A DNA stretch of 64,000 bases from Pseudoalteromonas sp. T1lg23B (GTDB lineage: Bacteria > Pseudomonadota > Gammaproteobacteria > Enterobacterales > Alteromonadaceae), in the NCBI RefSeq assembly GCF_002964665.1, contig NZ_PQBZ01000013.1, forward strand, positions 62,001 to 126,000, read 5' to 3'. Below, in pieces: positions 36,892-46,087 of the stretch; within the stretch, counting starts at the first letter, position 1, and each line of letters opens with the position of its first letter. The notes beneath the pieces are model-generated. The model searched no databases. It was given only the letters and a program-made list of their open reading frames with translations, and was not told the origin of the DNA. The translations under genes and the position numbers were made by a program.

Positions 36892-38356
36892 TGAATTACT
36901 AATCAATGTTACACCAAGCGAAAGTCGAGTCGCGTTAATTGAAAATGGTGTGCTGCAAGAAGTACAGGTGGAGCGCATTGGCAACCTAGGAATTGTCGGT
37001 AATATCTACCTAGGTAAAGTCAGTCGTGTACTACCGGGGATGCAGGCTGCATTTGTTGATATTGGACTGGATAAAGCTGCTTTTTTACATGCATCGGATA
37101 TCGTTAATAGCGCTTCATTTGAAGAGGGTGTTGACGAGCAGCCGGTGAAAAAGGTTCAAGATATTCGAGAGCTTGTCAAACAGGGCCAGTACATTATGGT
37201 TCAAGTGGTCAAAGATCCGCTGGGAACCAAAGGGGCTCGTTTGACAACCGATATTACAATCCCTTCACGGTATTTGGTGTTTATGCCAGATGCAACCCAT
37301 GTTGGCGTGAGCCAACGCATTGAAACGGAAGAAGAGCGCTCTCGCTTAAAGGAAATCGTCTCAGCATATAACGATGAGAATGGCGGTTTTATTGTTCGAA
37401 CTGCCGCTGAAGGCGCTAGTGAAGCTGAGTTACAGCATGATGCCGAGTTTTTGAAAAAACTATGGCGTAAGATTATCAGCCGTCGTAAGAAAACCAGTAA
37501 AGCATCGATACTCCATGAAGATTTAACCTTAGCATTTCGCACGCTCAGAGATTACGTTGGGGAGGACATGGAACGCATTCGTGTCGATTCTAAACTGACC
37601 TACCGAGAGCTAAAAACCTTTACGGAAGAGTTTGTACCATTGCTTGGTAAGGCGCTTGAATACTATCCCGGTGAGCGGCCAATTTTTGATTTATTCGATG
37701 TGGAAGCTGAAATACAAAAGGCCTTACATCGCAAAGTTGAGTTAAAGTCGGGCGGCTATCTCATCATAGATCAAACAGAAGCGATGACGACTGTGGATGT
37801 TAATACGGGTGCATTTGTTGGTCATCGCAACCTTGAGGAAACCATATTTAATACCAATGTTGAAGCAACCTCTGCGATTGCCAGACAGCTTCGACTACGT
37901 AATCTTGGCGGTATCATTATTATTGACTTTATTGACATGGTTTCAGATGAACACAAGCGTCGCGTGCTACACTCATTAGAGACGGCATTGGCAAAAGATC
38001 GTGCCAAAGCCAACATAAATGGGTTGTCAGCATTAGGCTTGGTGGAAATGACCCGCAAGCGAACCAGAGAAAGCTTGGAGCACATATTATGTGATGTCTG
38101 TCCCGCTTGCTCTGGAAGAGGGTCATTAAAGACGGTAGAAACAGTCTGTTATGAAATATTAAGAGAGATCGTACGTGTTAATCGTGCTTACGATGCTGAC
38201 AAGTTTATGGTTTATGCTTCACCTGCTGTGAGTGAAGCATTAATCAATGACGAATATCATAATTTGGCTGAATTGGAACTCTTTATCGGAAAACAAGTCA
38301 GTATTCAAACAGAGAGCTTATATAGCCAAGAACAGTTTGACGTCGTAATGATGTAA
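36884..38356 (+). CDS. rng: Ribonuclease G
   Basis: 490 residues. An S1 domain (~38-125, 'GNIYLGKVSRVLPGMQAAFVDIG'), an RNase H-like part, a DNase I-like catalytic part with the metal aspartates (TTVDVNTG and IIIDFIDM) and the Zn-link CDVCPAC near residue 406 are all visible. It lacks the long C-terminal scaffold of RNase E, which identifies RNase G. It processes the 5' end of 16S rRNA and decays some mRNAs. Confidence 0.97.
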   Translation: MSSELLINVTPSESRVALIENGVLQEVQVERIGNLGIVGNIYLGKVSRVLPGMQAAFVDIGLDKAAFLHASDIVNSASFEEGVDEQPVKKVQDIRELVKQGQYIMVQVVKDPLGTKGARLTTDITIPSRYLVFMPDATHVGVSQRIETEEERSRLKEIVSAYNDENGGFIVRTAAEGASEAELQHDAEFLKKLWRKIISRRKKTSKASILHEDLTLAFRTLRDYVGEDMERIRVDSKLTYRELKTFTEEFVPLLGKALEYYPGERPIFDLFDVEAEIQKALHRKVELKSGGYLIIDQTEAMTTVDVNTGAFVGHRNLEETIFNTNVEATSAIARQLRLRNLGGIIIIDFIDMVSDEHKRRVLHSLETALAKDRAKANINGLSALGLVEMTRKRTRESLEHILCDVCPACSGRGSLKTVETVCYEILREIVRVNRAYDADKFMVYASPAVSEALINDEYHNLAELELFIGKQVSIQTESLYSQEQFDVVMM

Positions 38357-38372
38357 GGTGACGTAACGTCTC

Positions 38373-41300
38373 ATGCAAGTTAAAACCTTTTGTTTTTTTT
38401 GTGTCCGCAAGATATGGCAGGTGTTTGCTATTACACTTGTCACGCTTGCGGTACTGGTATCGGTTATAAAGTATAGCTTGCCCTACGCTAACGATTATCG
38501 CTCAGACATTGAACAGATAATCTATCAACAGCTGGATGTAAACATCAGTATTGGCTCTATTAGTGCCAGTTGGGAAAGTGAAGGCCCAGCGCTGGTGTTA
38601 GAAAATCTAACATTCGTTGACAACCAAAGTTCCCCGATTGCTCTATCAATTGCGAAAACGAGCTTGCAATTGAATGTACTTGAGTCGCTCAGAAATCTAC
38701 AAGTTCGCTCTAATTATTTCGTTTTGGAAGGGTTTTCTGCTCAAGTAGACGTTGCCAAGCTGGCTGAAGTCAATGACTCAGAGGGGGCTGATTTTGAACA
38801 ACAATCGTTGATTGAAAGTCTATTTTTGGGTGAAACAGGGCATTTTTCAATTCAATCTAGTCAGCTTAACTTGACTATGAAAAGTGGCTTGCAGCATACA
38901 CTTCTGCTAAATGACTTGATTTGGCAAAACAGTCCGAATAGCCACGAAGGCGAAGGTGAAGTGGCCATTCCAGGTTTAAAGCAGGGGCGTTTTGCCGCGC
39001 GTTTATCTTTGACAGGTTCAACCTTGAGAGATCTCGCAGGGCAAGTGTATTTACAAGCGCAAAACCTAGACGTGGCGGAATGGTTAACAGAACAAATCTC
39101 GACACAGAAAAAGCATATCGCTACAGAACTAAATGGTGAACTTTGGCTGGCGCTTGAGCATGGTAAGGTTCAAGACGTAACGATTAACACGTTGCCGAGT
39201 CAAATGCAGTGGCAAGAGGGTGAGCTGCGACACACATTATCTCTCACTCGTGGACAACTGAAACTTATGCCACATGCTAGGCAATGGCATCTCACTAGCT
39301 CCGAGTTAGAATTTGCTTTGGATGATCAACAGTTTATTCCCGCCAAATTACAAGGTTTGTTTAACGATAATCTGCGTCGTATATGGTTTGATGACATTAG
39401 TTTGGGCTTAGTAAAACAATTTGCGCTGTTGATGCAGGCAGACTGGGTCGATAGTGTGGCTGATCTAGATGCTCAAGGGACACTGCAAGGCCGCATTAGC
39501 TGGGATGCACAGCAGCAGTTTGATGTGTGGTTAAACGGCCAGCAGTTGAGTTGGTCTAATCACAATGGAATCCCAGGGGTAAATAATTTACGGGCTCAAA
39601 TGCTGTGGCAAAATAATGCTGCGGTTATCGCTTTATTTAGTGAACAGTCTCAGCTTGAAACTGCGGATATGTTTACAAAACCGCTGGCGTATGAGCAATT
39701 AAATGGCGAATTGCAGCTCTATCAGTTGAATGGTGAGTGGCATTTAAGCAGCGATTCGTTGTGGTTTAATAATCAAGACATTACCTTAGCCGCAGAAATG
39801 CATTTAACTTTGGGTGAAGTGACCAAGTTGGACTTGTATGCGGAGATGCTCGGGGGCAGTGCTGACACCGCTGGAGACTATTTCCCACTGACGGTCATGG
39901 AAGAGAGTCTCGTTGATTATTTAAATCAAGGTATCAGAGGCGGCCAACTTCACACTACTCAGGTGCTGTTGTCGGGTCCACTGTCAGCGTTTCCATTTGA
40001 GGATGGAAGTGGCCAGTTTGAGGTTTTATCTCACATTACTCAGGCTGAATTTCTGTTTGCACCGGATTGGCCCGCACTGAAAAATGGTGATGTAACTCTG
40101 CATTTTGCCAATGAGCGCATGGATATCTTTGCTAATGCAGGAGAGTTAATCAATCAGCAATTAAGCGCGCCTGTTGTCGTGACTCTGCCAAATCTTAACC
40201 AAGCTGATAATCTGTATGTCGATATTGCCCACACAACCGATGCACAAACACTGTTGCCTTTTTTCGAGAAAACGCCATTAAGCGAGCCTTTGGTTGATAT
40301 TCTGAGCGTTGTACAAGGTCATGGCGAGATGACTACACAAATCAAACTCGATATTGATCTACGAACGTTGGCAGTAAGCGCAACTGGAAGCGTGGATTTA
40401 AATGGTGCTGATGTAATGTTAAAGCAACCGGGCATGTTGCTGTCGGATGTCACAGGTATATTGCATTTTGTGGATGATAAGATTGAGCTAACACAAAGCA
40501 AGGCAACGTGGTTGGATATGCCCATCGCTATCAATGTTATGGCAGATGGTGACAACAACAACTATGCCGTCAATGTGAGTGCGACCTTACTTGCTCAATC
40601 TCAGCATCTCGTGCCCTATACACAAGGCTTACTAGATGGTTTGATTGACGGAGAGAGCCAGTTATCTACCAAGGTGCAGCTAAATTTCTCGGAGCAAGGT
40701 TTTAGCTATAACGCTAAATTTAATGCTAATTTAGAAGGCATAACGAGTTCTTTTCCAGCGCCTTACCAAAAAAACAGTGAGGACGTTTGGTTACTACACG
40801 GTGAGGTGCAAGGTGATGACATCTCAAACTTGATCACGGTTAATCTGGCGGATAAGTTATTTTTCAATGCTATTTTAGACAATGAGTCCGCACAGTTGAG
40901 TCAAGCTCAATTGAGTATTGGTAAAGACAATAAGGGGCTCGCAGGTGAAGGTTTACATGTTGCCATTACCCAAGAAAAGCTTGAACTGGATCCATGGATT
41001 GAGTTTATAGACCGCATAATTTCATTACCATCACCAAGTTCCGACGAGCGCAGGGTTTTGCCTCCTTTACGGCAGCTGACCTTGCAATCGGCACATACTC
41101 AGATTGCCAATATTCCATTCACTGACTTGGAAGTGAGAATGTTTCCAAGCAATGATGGTATGACTATGCGTGTAAACGCCAGAGAAGCAAGGATAACGGC
41201 ATTATTACCAGAGTCAGGTTCGAGTAGGCCGATACGTATAGATAGTGATTATTTAAGAATCAACCAGTTGGAAAAGCAAGCCGATCAAAAACCTGCAAAA

Positions 41301-42245
41301 GAAGAACTCGATTGGCTTACTCGGGTGCCCGCCATTGAGTTCAATTGTAGTGACTGTAAACTCGAAAGTTATCAATTGGATAAAGTCAGTGCTTCATTGT
41401 TTGGTGATGGCAAGCAGTTGACCGTGTCAGAAATTGTGGTGGATAAAAAAGAACATGTATTACGAGGCTCCGGACGCTGGTTTGATGGCGTAAGTTACTT
41501 TGAAGGAATAATGAATAGCAAAGATATTGGAGAGCTGTTCGATGAATTCGATCTTACCTCAACTATCAAAGACTCCAGAGCTAACCTCAATTATCGGCTA
41601 AATTGGCATGGTGCTCCGTATGACTTTGATATTGAAAGTCTTGGTGGTGAAATTACATGGGAGCTTGGCGAGGGGCATTTAGCTGAAGTGAGTGATCAAG
41701 GCGCGCGGGTATTCTCATTGCTAAGTCTAGACTCGCTAATAAGAAAGTTAAAACTAGACTTCAGGGATGTGTTCTCAAAGGGTTTTTTCTACAATCAAAT
41801 GAAAGGTAGTGTGCAATTAGAAAAAGGCATTGCGTATACCAAAGACACTAAGTTAGATGGGGTACCGGCGGATTTGAGTATACAAGGATATGCTAACCTT
41901 AATACTCAGGAGATCAATTATGATTTAGCTGTTGCACCTCAGGTAACGTCTAGTATTCCGGTTATTGTCGCGTGGATGGTAAACCCGGTATCGGGGCTGG
42001 CAGCATTAGCGTTAGATAAAGTCATTCACTCCGCCAGAGTTATTTCGGAAATTAAGTTTAAAGTGACGGGGACAATGCAAGAGCCAGTGGTCAAAGAGAT
42101 TGATCGTAAAAGCAGAGAAGTTGAAATTCCTCAGGCTGCGAGAAATCAACCGCCTGAAGCTAACGGCAAACCCGCCACGACAGAGCAATCAAAACCAACA
42201 GACCTTCACGATGAGAAAGCAGACTCTACACCCGTGATGGGCTAG
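38373..42245 (+). CDS. yhdP: AsmA-like inner-membrane protein YhdP
   Basis: 1290 residues, matching the large YhdP proteins. One N-terminal membrane helix (~residues 14-35) is followed by an AsmA-type start ('LDVNISIGSISASWESEGPALVLENL') and a very long beta-rich periplasmic part; the C-terminal DUF3971/AsmA-like region includes 'VWLLHGEVQGDD' and 'GEITWELGEGHL'. In E. coli YhdP, TamB and YdbH bridge the envelope and move phospholipids to the outer membrane. The position between rng and the nitrilase/tldD genes is conserved. Confidence 0.95.
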   Translation: MQVKTFCFFCVRKIWQVFAITLVTLAVLVSVIKYSLPYANDYRSDIEQIIYQQLDVNISIGSISASWESEGPALVLENLTFVDNQSSPIALSIAKTSLQLNVLESLRNLQVRSNYFVLEGFSAQVDVAKLAEVNDSEGADFEQQSLIESLFLGETGHFSIQSSQLNLTMKSGLQHTLLLNDLIWQNSPNSHEGEGEVAIPGLKQGRFAARLSLTGSTLRDLAGQVYLQAQNLDVAEWLTEQISTQKKHIATELNGELWLALEHGKVQDVTINTLPSQMQWQEGELRHTLSLTRGQLKLMPHARQWHLTSSELEFALDDQQFIPAKLQGLFNDNLRRIWFDDISLGLVKQFALLMQADWVDSVADLDAQGTLQGRISWDAQQQFDVWLNGQQLSWSNHNGIPGVNNLRAQMLWQNNAAVIALFSEQSQLETADMFTKPLAYEQLNGELQLYQLNGEWHLSSDSLWFNNQDITLAAEMHLTLGEVTKLDLYAEMLGGSADTAGDYFPLTVMEESLVDYLNQGIRGGQLHTTQVLLSGPLSAFPFEDGSGQFEVLSHITQAEFLFAPDWPALKNGDVTLHFANERMDIFANAGELINQQLSAPVVVTLPNLNQADNLYVDIAHTTDAQTLLPFFEKTPLSEPLVDILSVVQGHGEMTTQIKLDIDLRTLAVSATGSVDLNGADVMLKQPGMLLSDVTGILHFVDDKIELTQSKATWLDMPIAINVMADGDNNNYAVNVSATLLAQSQHLVPYTQGLLDGLIDGESQLSTKVQLNFSEQGFSYNAKFNANLEGITSSFPAPYQKNSEDVWLLHGEVQGDDISNLITVNLADKLFFNAILDNESAQLSQAQLSIGKDNKGLAGEGLHVAITQEKLELDPWIEFIDRIISLPSPSSDERRVLPPLRQLTLQSAHTQIANIPFTDLEVRMFPSNDGMTMRVNAREARITALLPESGSSRPIRIDSDYLRINQLEKQADQKPAKEELDWLTRVPAIEFNCSDCKLESYQLDKVSASLFGDGKQLTVSEIVVDKKEHVLRGSGRWFDGVSYFEGIMNSKDIGELFDEFDLTSTIKDSRANLNYRLNWHGAPYDFDIESLGGEITWELGEGHLAEVSDQGARVFSLLSLDSLIRKLKLDFRDVFSKGFFYNQMKGSVQLEKGIAYTKDTKLDGVPADLSIQGYANLNTQEINYDLAVAPQVTSSIPVIVAWMVNPVSGLAALALDKVIHSARVISEIKFKVTGTMQEPVVKEIDRKSREVEIPQAARNQPPEANGKPATTEQSKPTDLHDEKADSTPVMG

Positions 42246-42302
42246 ATGTTCACAAGCGCTTGGTGAGCACTGCATCAACATATATTTTTGGAGTTCGTAA
42301 TT

Positions 42303-43130
42303 ATGCCATTTAATGCGCGTGTTATAGCGGTACAAATGTGTTCAGGCATGCAACCAGAGCATAATTTTAAACAATTAGAACAGTGGCTAGAGCAAAGTGA
42401 TCTCAGAGAACCAACTTTGGTATGTTTACCTGAAAGTTGGTTAGCGTTTATGCAAGATGCAGAGCAGTCGTTGCAGTTTGCTGAGCATTACCAATATTGG
42501 TTAGGTAAACTAGGCGAATTGTGTCGACGTTTTCACATTTGGCTGAGTGCCGGAACCATCGCCAGCAAAGACAGCGAGGGAGGTTACTATGCCGCAAGTT
42601 TTTTGCTTAACGAAGCGGGCGAAGTGGTAGGGCGCTATAACAAAATACACCTATTTGATGCGGATGTTGCCGATGGCAGCGGTGGCTATCGGGAATCACG
42701 CTTAACTATCGCAGGAAATGAAGTGGTGGTTGTAGATAGCCCATTCGGTAAGATTGGTTTGAGTGTGTGTTATGATGTGCGGTTTCCTGGTCTTTATCAA
42801 GCCATGCGTAGCTTAGGTGCTGAGATACTGTTGGTGCCCAGCGCATTTACGACGGTGACGGGAGCTACACATTGGCTACCTTTACTCCAAGCCAGAGCGA
42901 TAGAAAATCAGTGTTTTGTAATAGCACCAGCGCAATATGGTACTCATGAAAATGGCCGCAAAACATACGGACATAGCCTAATATTATCACCGTGGGGTGA
43001 CGTTTTGGCAGATGCAAAACAACAATTAGGGGTGATCAGCGCAGAACTGGACTTAACGCAGCTGCATAGGCTTCGCACAGATATGCCAGTACAGGTTCAC
43101 AACAGATTTAAGAGTGAGTTTTATGAATAG
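42303..43130 (+). CDS. Nitrilase-family amidase (Nit1/Nit2-like, deaminated glutathione amidase type)
   Basis: I chose ATG 42303 (275 residues) with GGAG nine bases upstream; a TTG start at 42288 is possible. The Glu-Lys-Cys triad of carbon-nitrogen hydrolases is present: Glu in CLPESWL, Lys in RYNKIHLFD and Cys in SVCYDVRFP. The RYNKIHLFD and CYDVRFP forms match the Nit1/YbeM subgroup, which repairs deaminated glutathione. It overlaps the tldD start by eight bases. Confidence 0.9.
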   Translation: MPFNARVIAVQMCSGMQPEHNFKQLEQWLEQSDLREPTLVCLPESWLAFMQDAEQSLQFAEHYQYWLGKLGELCRRFHIWLSAGTIASKDSEGGYYAASFLLNEAGEVVGRYNKIHLFDADVADGSGGYRESRLTIAGNEVVVVDSPFGKIGLSVCYDVRFPGLYQAMRSLGAEILLVPSAFTTVTGATHWLPLLQARAIENQCFVIAPAQYGTHENGRKTYGHSLILSPWGDVLADAKQQLGVISAELDLTQLHRLRTDMPVQVHNRFKSEFYE

Positions 43131-44562
43131 TGTCGAACAGCATTTGCTGACTGATAGTCAGTTAGATAGAGCGCAATTAGAACAGACGTTAAGCTATATA
43201 CATCAGCATAAAGTAGACTACGCAGACCTATATTTTCAGTCCAGTCATCACGAAACTTGGGTATTAGAAGATGGTTCGGTGAAAGAGGGTAGCTACAACA
43301 TTGAACGTGGTGTCGGCGTCAGAGCGGTGGCGGGTGATAAGACTGGCTTCTCTTATTCAGATGCTATTAATATCGAAGCGCTTGATAAAGCCTCCATGGC
43401 GGCTAGAAGCATTGCTCAAGCAGGAGAAGAGAAAAAGGTACAAGTGTTCAGTGAGCAAGCGGTTCGCCAGCAATTTGCGCCAGCTCAGCCCATTACCAGT
43501 ATGAGTGATGCCGAGAAGATAAATTTATTGAGAGAAGTCGAAAATGCCATTCGAGAGCTCGCTCCCGATGCACAACAGGTGGTTAGCTCGCTTTCCGCAG
43601 TGTATGAAGAAGTGCTTATTGCGGCGAGCGATGGCACTTTTGCGACGGACATTAGGCCATTAATTAGATTAAGCTGCTCAGTGCTATTAGAAAAAAATGG
43701 TCGTCGTGAACGAGGCAGTGCTGGAGGGGGAGCCCGCTTAGACTATGGTTACTTTAAAGAACTTGTAGAGGGAAAGCCTCGTTGGTTGGGCTACGCACAA
43801 GAAGCTGTCCGCCAAGCCAGAGTTAATCTTGAAGCGATTGATGCACCCGCTGGAACGATGCCGGTTGTGTTAGGTGCAGGTTGGCCTGGAGTATTGCTTC
43901 ATGAAGCTGTTGGTCATGGCTTAGAAGGTGATTTTAATCGCAAAGGAGCCTCTGCATTTAGCGGCAAAGTGGGTGAAAAGGTTGCCTCTAATCTATGTAC
44001 CGTGATTGATGATGGTACGATGGCTAATCGTCGTGGTTCATTAAATGTGGACGATGAAGGTACACCTGCTGGCTATAATGTATTGATTGAGAACGGAATT
44101 CTAAAAGGGTATATGCAAGATAAGCTAAATGCCCGACTGATGGGAGTCGCGCCAACGGGGAATGGTCGCCGAGAGTCGTACGCTCATCTACCTATGCCAC
44201 GTATGACAAACACTTATATGCTGCCAGGCGCTGACACTCAAGCCGATATTATCAGCAGTGTTAAAAAAGGAATTTATGCACCTAACTTTGGTGGTGGTCA
44301 GGTCGATATTACGTCAGGAAAGTTTGTATTTTCTGCCTCTGAAGCGTATCTAATCGAGAATGGCAAAATCACTCAGCCCATCAAGGGAGCAACGTTAATT
44401 GGTAATGGCCCAGACGTTATGAATAAAATCTCGATGGTTGGTAATGACTTGGAATTAGATCGTGGCGTTGGAGTATGCGGTAAAGATGGCCAAAGTGTGC
44501 CAGTCGGGGTGGGCCAACCTAGCTTGAAGATTGATGAAATCACCGTAGGCGGTACAGCTTAA
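43123..44562 (+). CDS. tldD: TldD metalloprotease subunit
   Basis: 479 residues from ATG 43123 (a GTG start at 43114 is also in frame). The zinc motif [11 protein letters not shown] is intact near residue 260, with a further Cys/Gly-rich C-terminal motif. TldD pairs with TldE/PmbA, also encoded in this window at 46088, as a heterodimeric protease that trims unfolded peptides and matures some ribosomal peptides such as microcin B17. Confidence 0.96.
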   Translation: MNSVEQHLLTDSQLDRAQLEQTLSYIHQHKVDYADLYFQSSHHETWVLEDGSVKEGSYNIERGVGVRAVAGDKTGFSYSDAINIEALDKASMAARSIAQAGEEKKVQVFSEQAVRQQFAPAQPITSMSDAEKINLLREVENAIRELAPDAQQVVSSLSAVYEEVLIAASDGTFATDIRPLIRLSCSVLLEKNGRRERGSAGGGARLDYGYFKELVEGKPRWLGYAQEAVRQARVNLEAIDAPAGTMPVVLGAGWPGVLLHEAVGHGLEGDFNRKGASAFSGKVGEKVASNLCTVIDDGTMANRRGSLNVDDEGTPAGYNVLIENGILKGYMQDKLNARLMGVAPTGNGRRESYAHLPMPRMTNTYMLPGADTQADIISSVKKGIYAPNFGGGQVDITSGKFVFSASEAYLIENGKITQPIKGATLIGNGPDVMNKISMVGNDLELDRGVGVCGKDGQSVPVGVGQPSLKIDEITVGGTA

Positions 44563-44576
44563 ACGGACGATTTAAT

Positions 44577-44612
44577 AAGGCTTGTTATTGGTGTTCACTG
44601 ATAACAAGCCTT
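44577..44612 (+). terminator. Strong hairpin after tldD
   Basis: A perfect 12-bp stem, AAGGCTTGTTAT (44577-44588) with ATAACAAGCCTT (44601-44612), lies 14 bases after the tldD stop. It is followed by GTAAAAAAG and not by a T-run, so it may act as an mRNA 3' stabiliser or a weak terminator. Confidence 0.6.
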
Positions 44613-44970
44613 GTAAAAAAGTGGCCCAGATTTTACTTTGCATTGTTTTTAATCGCTCTATCTGACGACACAGACCCTAACCTTTTAAAGGTTTCATAGA
44701 TAACATCCTTTCCGTAATAGCTTTATCTTCGAAAACACCCTGTTGGTAGCAATGTGGCAAGCATCGCAGCAGATGTTGTTCATGGCTCGACAATTCGCTA
44801 ACCCAAAGTCATCTCACCAGTTACCAGCTTTGCGCTTGTCGAGCCAGTAGGAAAGCGATGAGCAACATGTGTAAAGGGAGAAAAAGTCGCTTATGAAACA
44901 AATTTTCTCGCATTTTAGGGGGGGTGGATTACAGTTAATTTTGTACTTAACCTAACTAAGAGTAACGGAT
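44613..44970 (+). other. Non-coding region upstream of the BLUF gene
   Basis: About 360 bases with no credible gene. It includes an interrupted inverted repeat (44773-44793 with 44836-44868), a palindrome AACCTTTTAAAGGTT near 44680, and a 12-codon ORF at 44858-44896 (ATGAGCAACATG..., AGGAAA in front) that is probably chance. The BLUF promoter should lie here, but no clear -35/-10 pair stands out. Confidence 0.5.
44773..44868. repeat. Interrupted inverted repeat upstream of the BLUF gene
   Basis: TGGCTCGACAA (44783-44793) is a perfect reverse complement of TTGTCGAGCCA (44836-44846). Farther out, ATGTTGTTCAT (44773-44783) matches ATGAGCAACAT (44858-44868) with one mismatch; the right arm has 11-12 extra bases between the blocks. 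It could be an operator, a structured RNA or a decayed small mobile repeat. Confidence 0.7.
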
Positions 44971-45390
44971 ATGTTTTTAACACGGTTAATTTACGCCAGC
45001 ACGATTGGTGATAACTTTTCACAGCAGACAATAGAAGAAATCTTAGAGTCAGCGCGATGCAACAACAAGAAACACAATATCACTGGCATGTTGTGTTTTA
45101 ATTGTAATTATTTTCTTCAATGTTTAGAAGGGTCTAGAACTGAGGTAAATGAGACATATAAGCGTATTTTAACAGACGATAGGCATCACCGTATCGTAAT
45201 GTTAGATTATCGAGAAATTGACTCAAGGGAGTTCTCTGATTGGACCATGGGTTATGTTCCCAGCTCAACCATTTCCATTCCCATCAACTTGAAGTTTTCA
45301 GAAGCCTCGGAGTTTAATCCTTATCTTATGTCTGGAGCGAGCGCTTATAAGATGTTGCTAGAGCTTAAGAAAGTAGTGCCGATGCTATAG
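44971..45390 (+). CDS. BLUF-domain blue-light (FAD) photoreceptor
   Basis: 139 residues, a stand-alone BLUF protein of PixD/short-BLUF type. Tyr8, Asn32 and Gln50 sit at the same spacing as Tyr21, Asn45 and Gln63 of AppA, and Trp91 and Met93 match AppA Trp104 and Met106. All residues of the flavin photocycle are therefore present, and it should bind FAD and respond to blue light. The ~45 C-terminal residues form a short helical cap with no output domain, so it must signal through a partner. No partner gene adjoins it; it sits between tldD and darP. A terminator follows. Confidence 0.93.
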   Translation: MFLTRLIYASTIGDNFSQQTIEEILESARCNNKKHNITGMLCFNCNYFLQCLEGSRTEVNETYKRILTDDRHHRIVMLDYREIDSREFSDWTMGYVPSSTISIPINLKFSEASEFNPYLMSGASAYKMLLELKKVVPML

Positions 45391-45408
45391 CTCGACACAT
45401 ACTCAATA

Positions 45409-45431
45409 AACCAGCATGAAGCTGGTTTTCT
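45409..45431 (+). terminator. Rho-independent terminator between BLUF gene and darP
   Basis: AACCAGC (45409-45415), loop ATGAA, GCTGGTT (45421-45427), then TTCTT. It sits between two convergent genes and can serve the + strand well and the - strand partly. Confidence 0.8.
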
Positions 45432-45434
45432 TGG

Positions 45435-45956
45435 TTAAGGCATCATTGCTTCTTTTAAGTATTGGAAGAGCTCTTTGTAACCTTTGGCAGGTTTCTGGGC
45501 TTTTTCTTCTTTGCTTGCTTGTCTAACGAGCTGACGCATTTTTTGGCGTTCTAATCTTGGATATTTATCAATGAGTTCGTTGATTTTGCTGTCGCCTTGG
45601 CTAATCAATTCATCTCGTACCAGCTCTATTTTATTGAGCAACACGTCGGCTTGCTTATTTTTATTAAGCATTAGACCAATGGCCGCTTCGATGTCCGCTA
45701 CATTTTCTGTTAGACGCAAGGTCTTAGTGATGTAGTTAATGTGACGTCGATAAGCCTCACTTTTTTGGCGGATTTTGTCGGCGACAACCATCGCTTCAAT
45801 GAGATCATCACTGAGCGGGAGCTTATCTCGCTGTTTTTTAGGCATATTGGCGAGATCTTGTGCGAGCTGGTGATATTGCTGTGCATCGCGTTTAAGTTCG
45901 CTTTTTGATACGTAAATGATTTCTTCGTCAGGGATTGGTTTGTTTTGCTTCGCCAT
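45435..45956 (-). CDS. darP: Ribosome-associated protein DarP (YjgA, DUF615)
   Basis: 173 residues from the ATG at 45956 (MAKQNKPIPDEEIIYVSKSE), which matches the family start; an upstream in-frame ATG at 46022 adds 22 residues without family character. It is all alpha-helical and rich in Lys/Glu/Gln, with 'LPLSDDLIEAM' and 'DKYPRLERQKMRQLVRQA'. DarP binds late 50S ribosomal precursors. The divergent placement with pmbA is the conserved arrangement. Confidence 0.93.
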   Translation of the reverse strand: MAKQNKPIPDEEIIYVSKSELKRDAQQYHQLAQDLANMPKKQRDKLPLSDDLIEAMVVADKIRQKSEAYRRHINYITKTLRLTENVADIEAAIGLMLNKNKQADVLLNKIELVRDELISQGDSKINELIDKYPRLERQKMRQLVRQASKEEKAQKPAKGYKELFQYLKEAMMP

Positions 45957-46087
45957 GATAGTTACAGGTTTTCGGATTTGTACTAAGTATACCAATTTTG
46001 TGGCATAAATGCTTTTTCTCAATGGGGCGATAGTTTAGATGTGTGTTAGCATTAGATTATAGAGATTATTTTGAAGAGATGATGAGC

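Noticed and set aside
44858..44896. 12-codon ORF with AGGAAA in front, upstream of the BLUF gene
   Set aside because: Very short, overlaps the inverted repeat and has no coding signal; probably chance.
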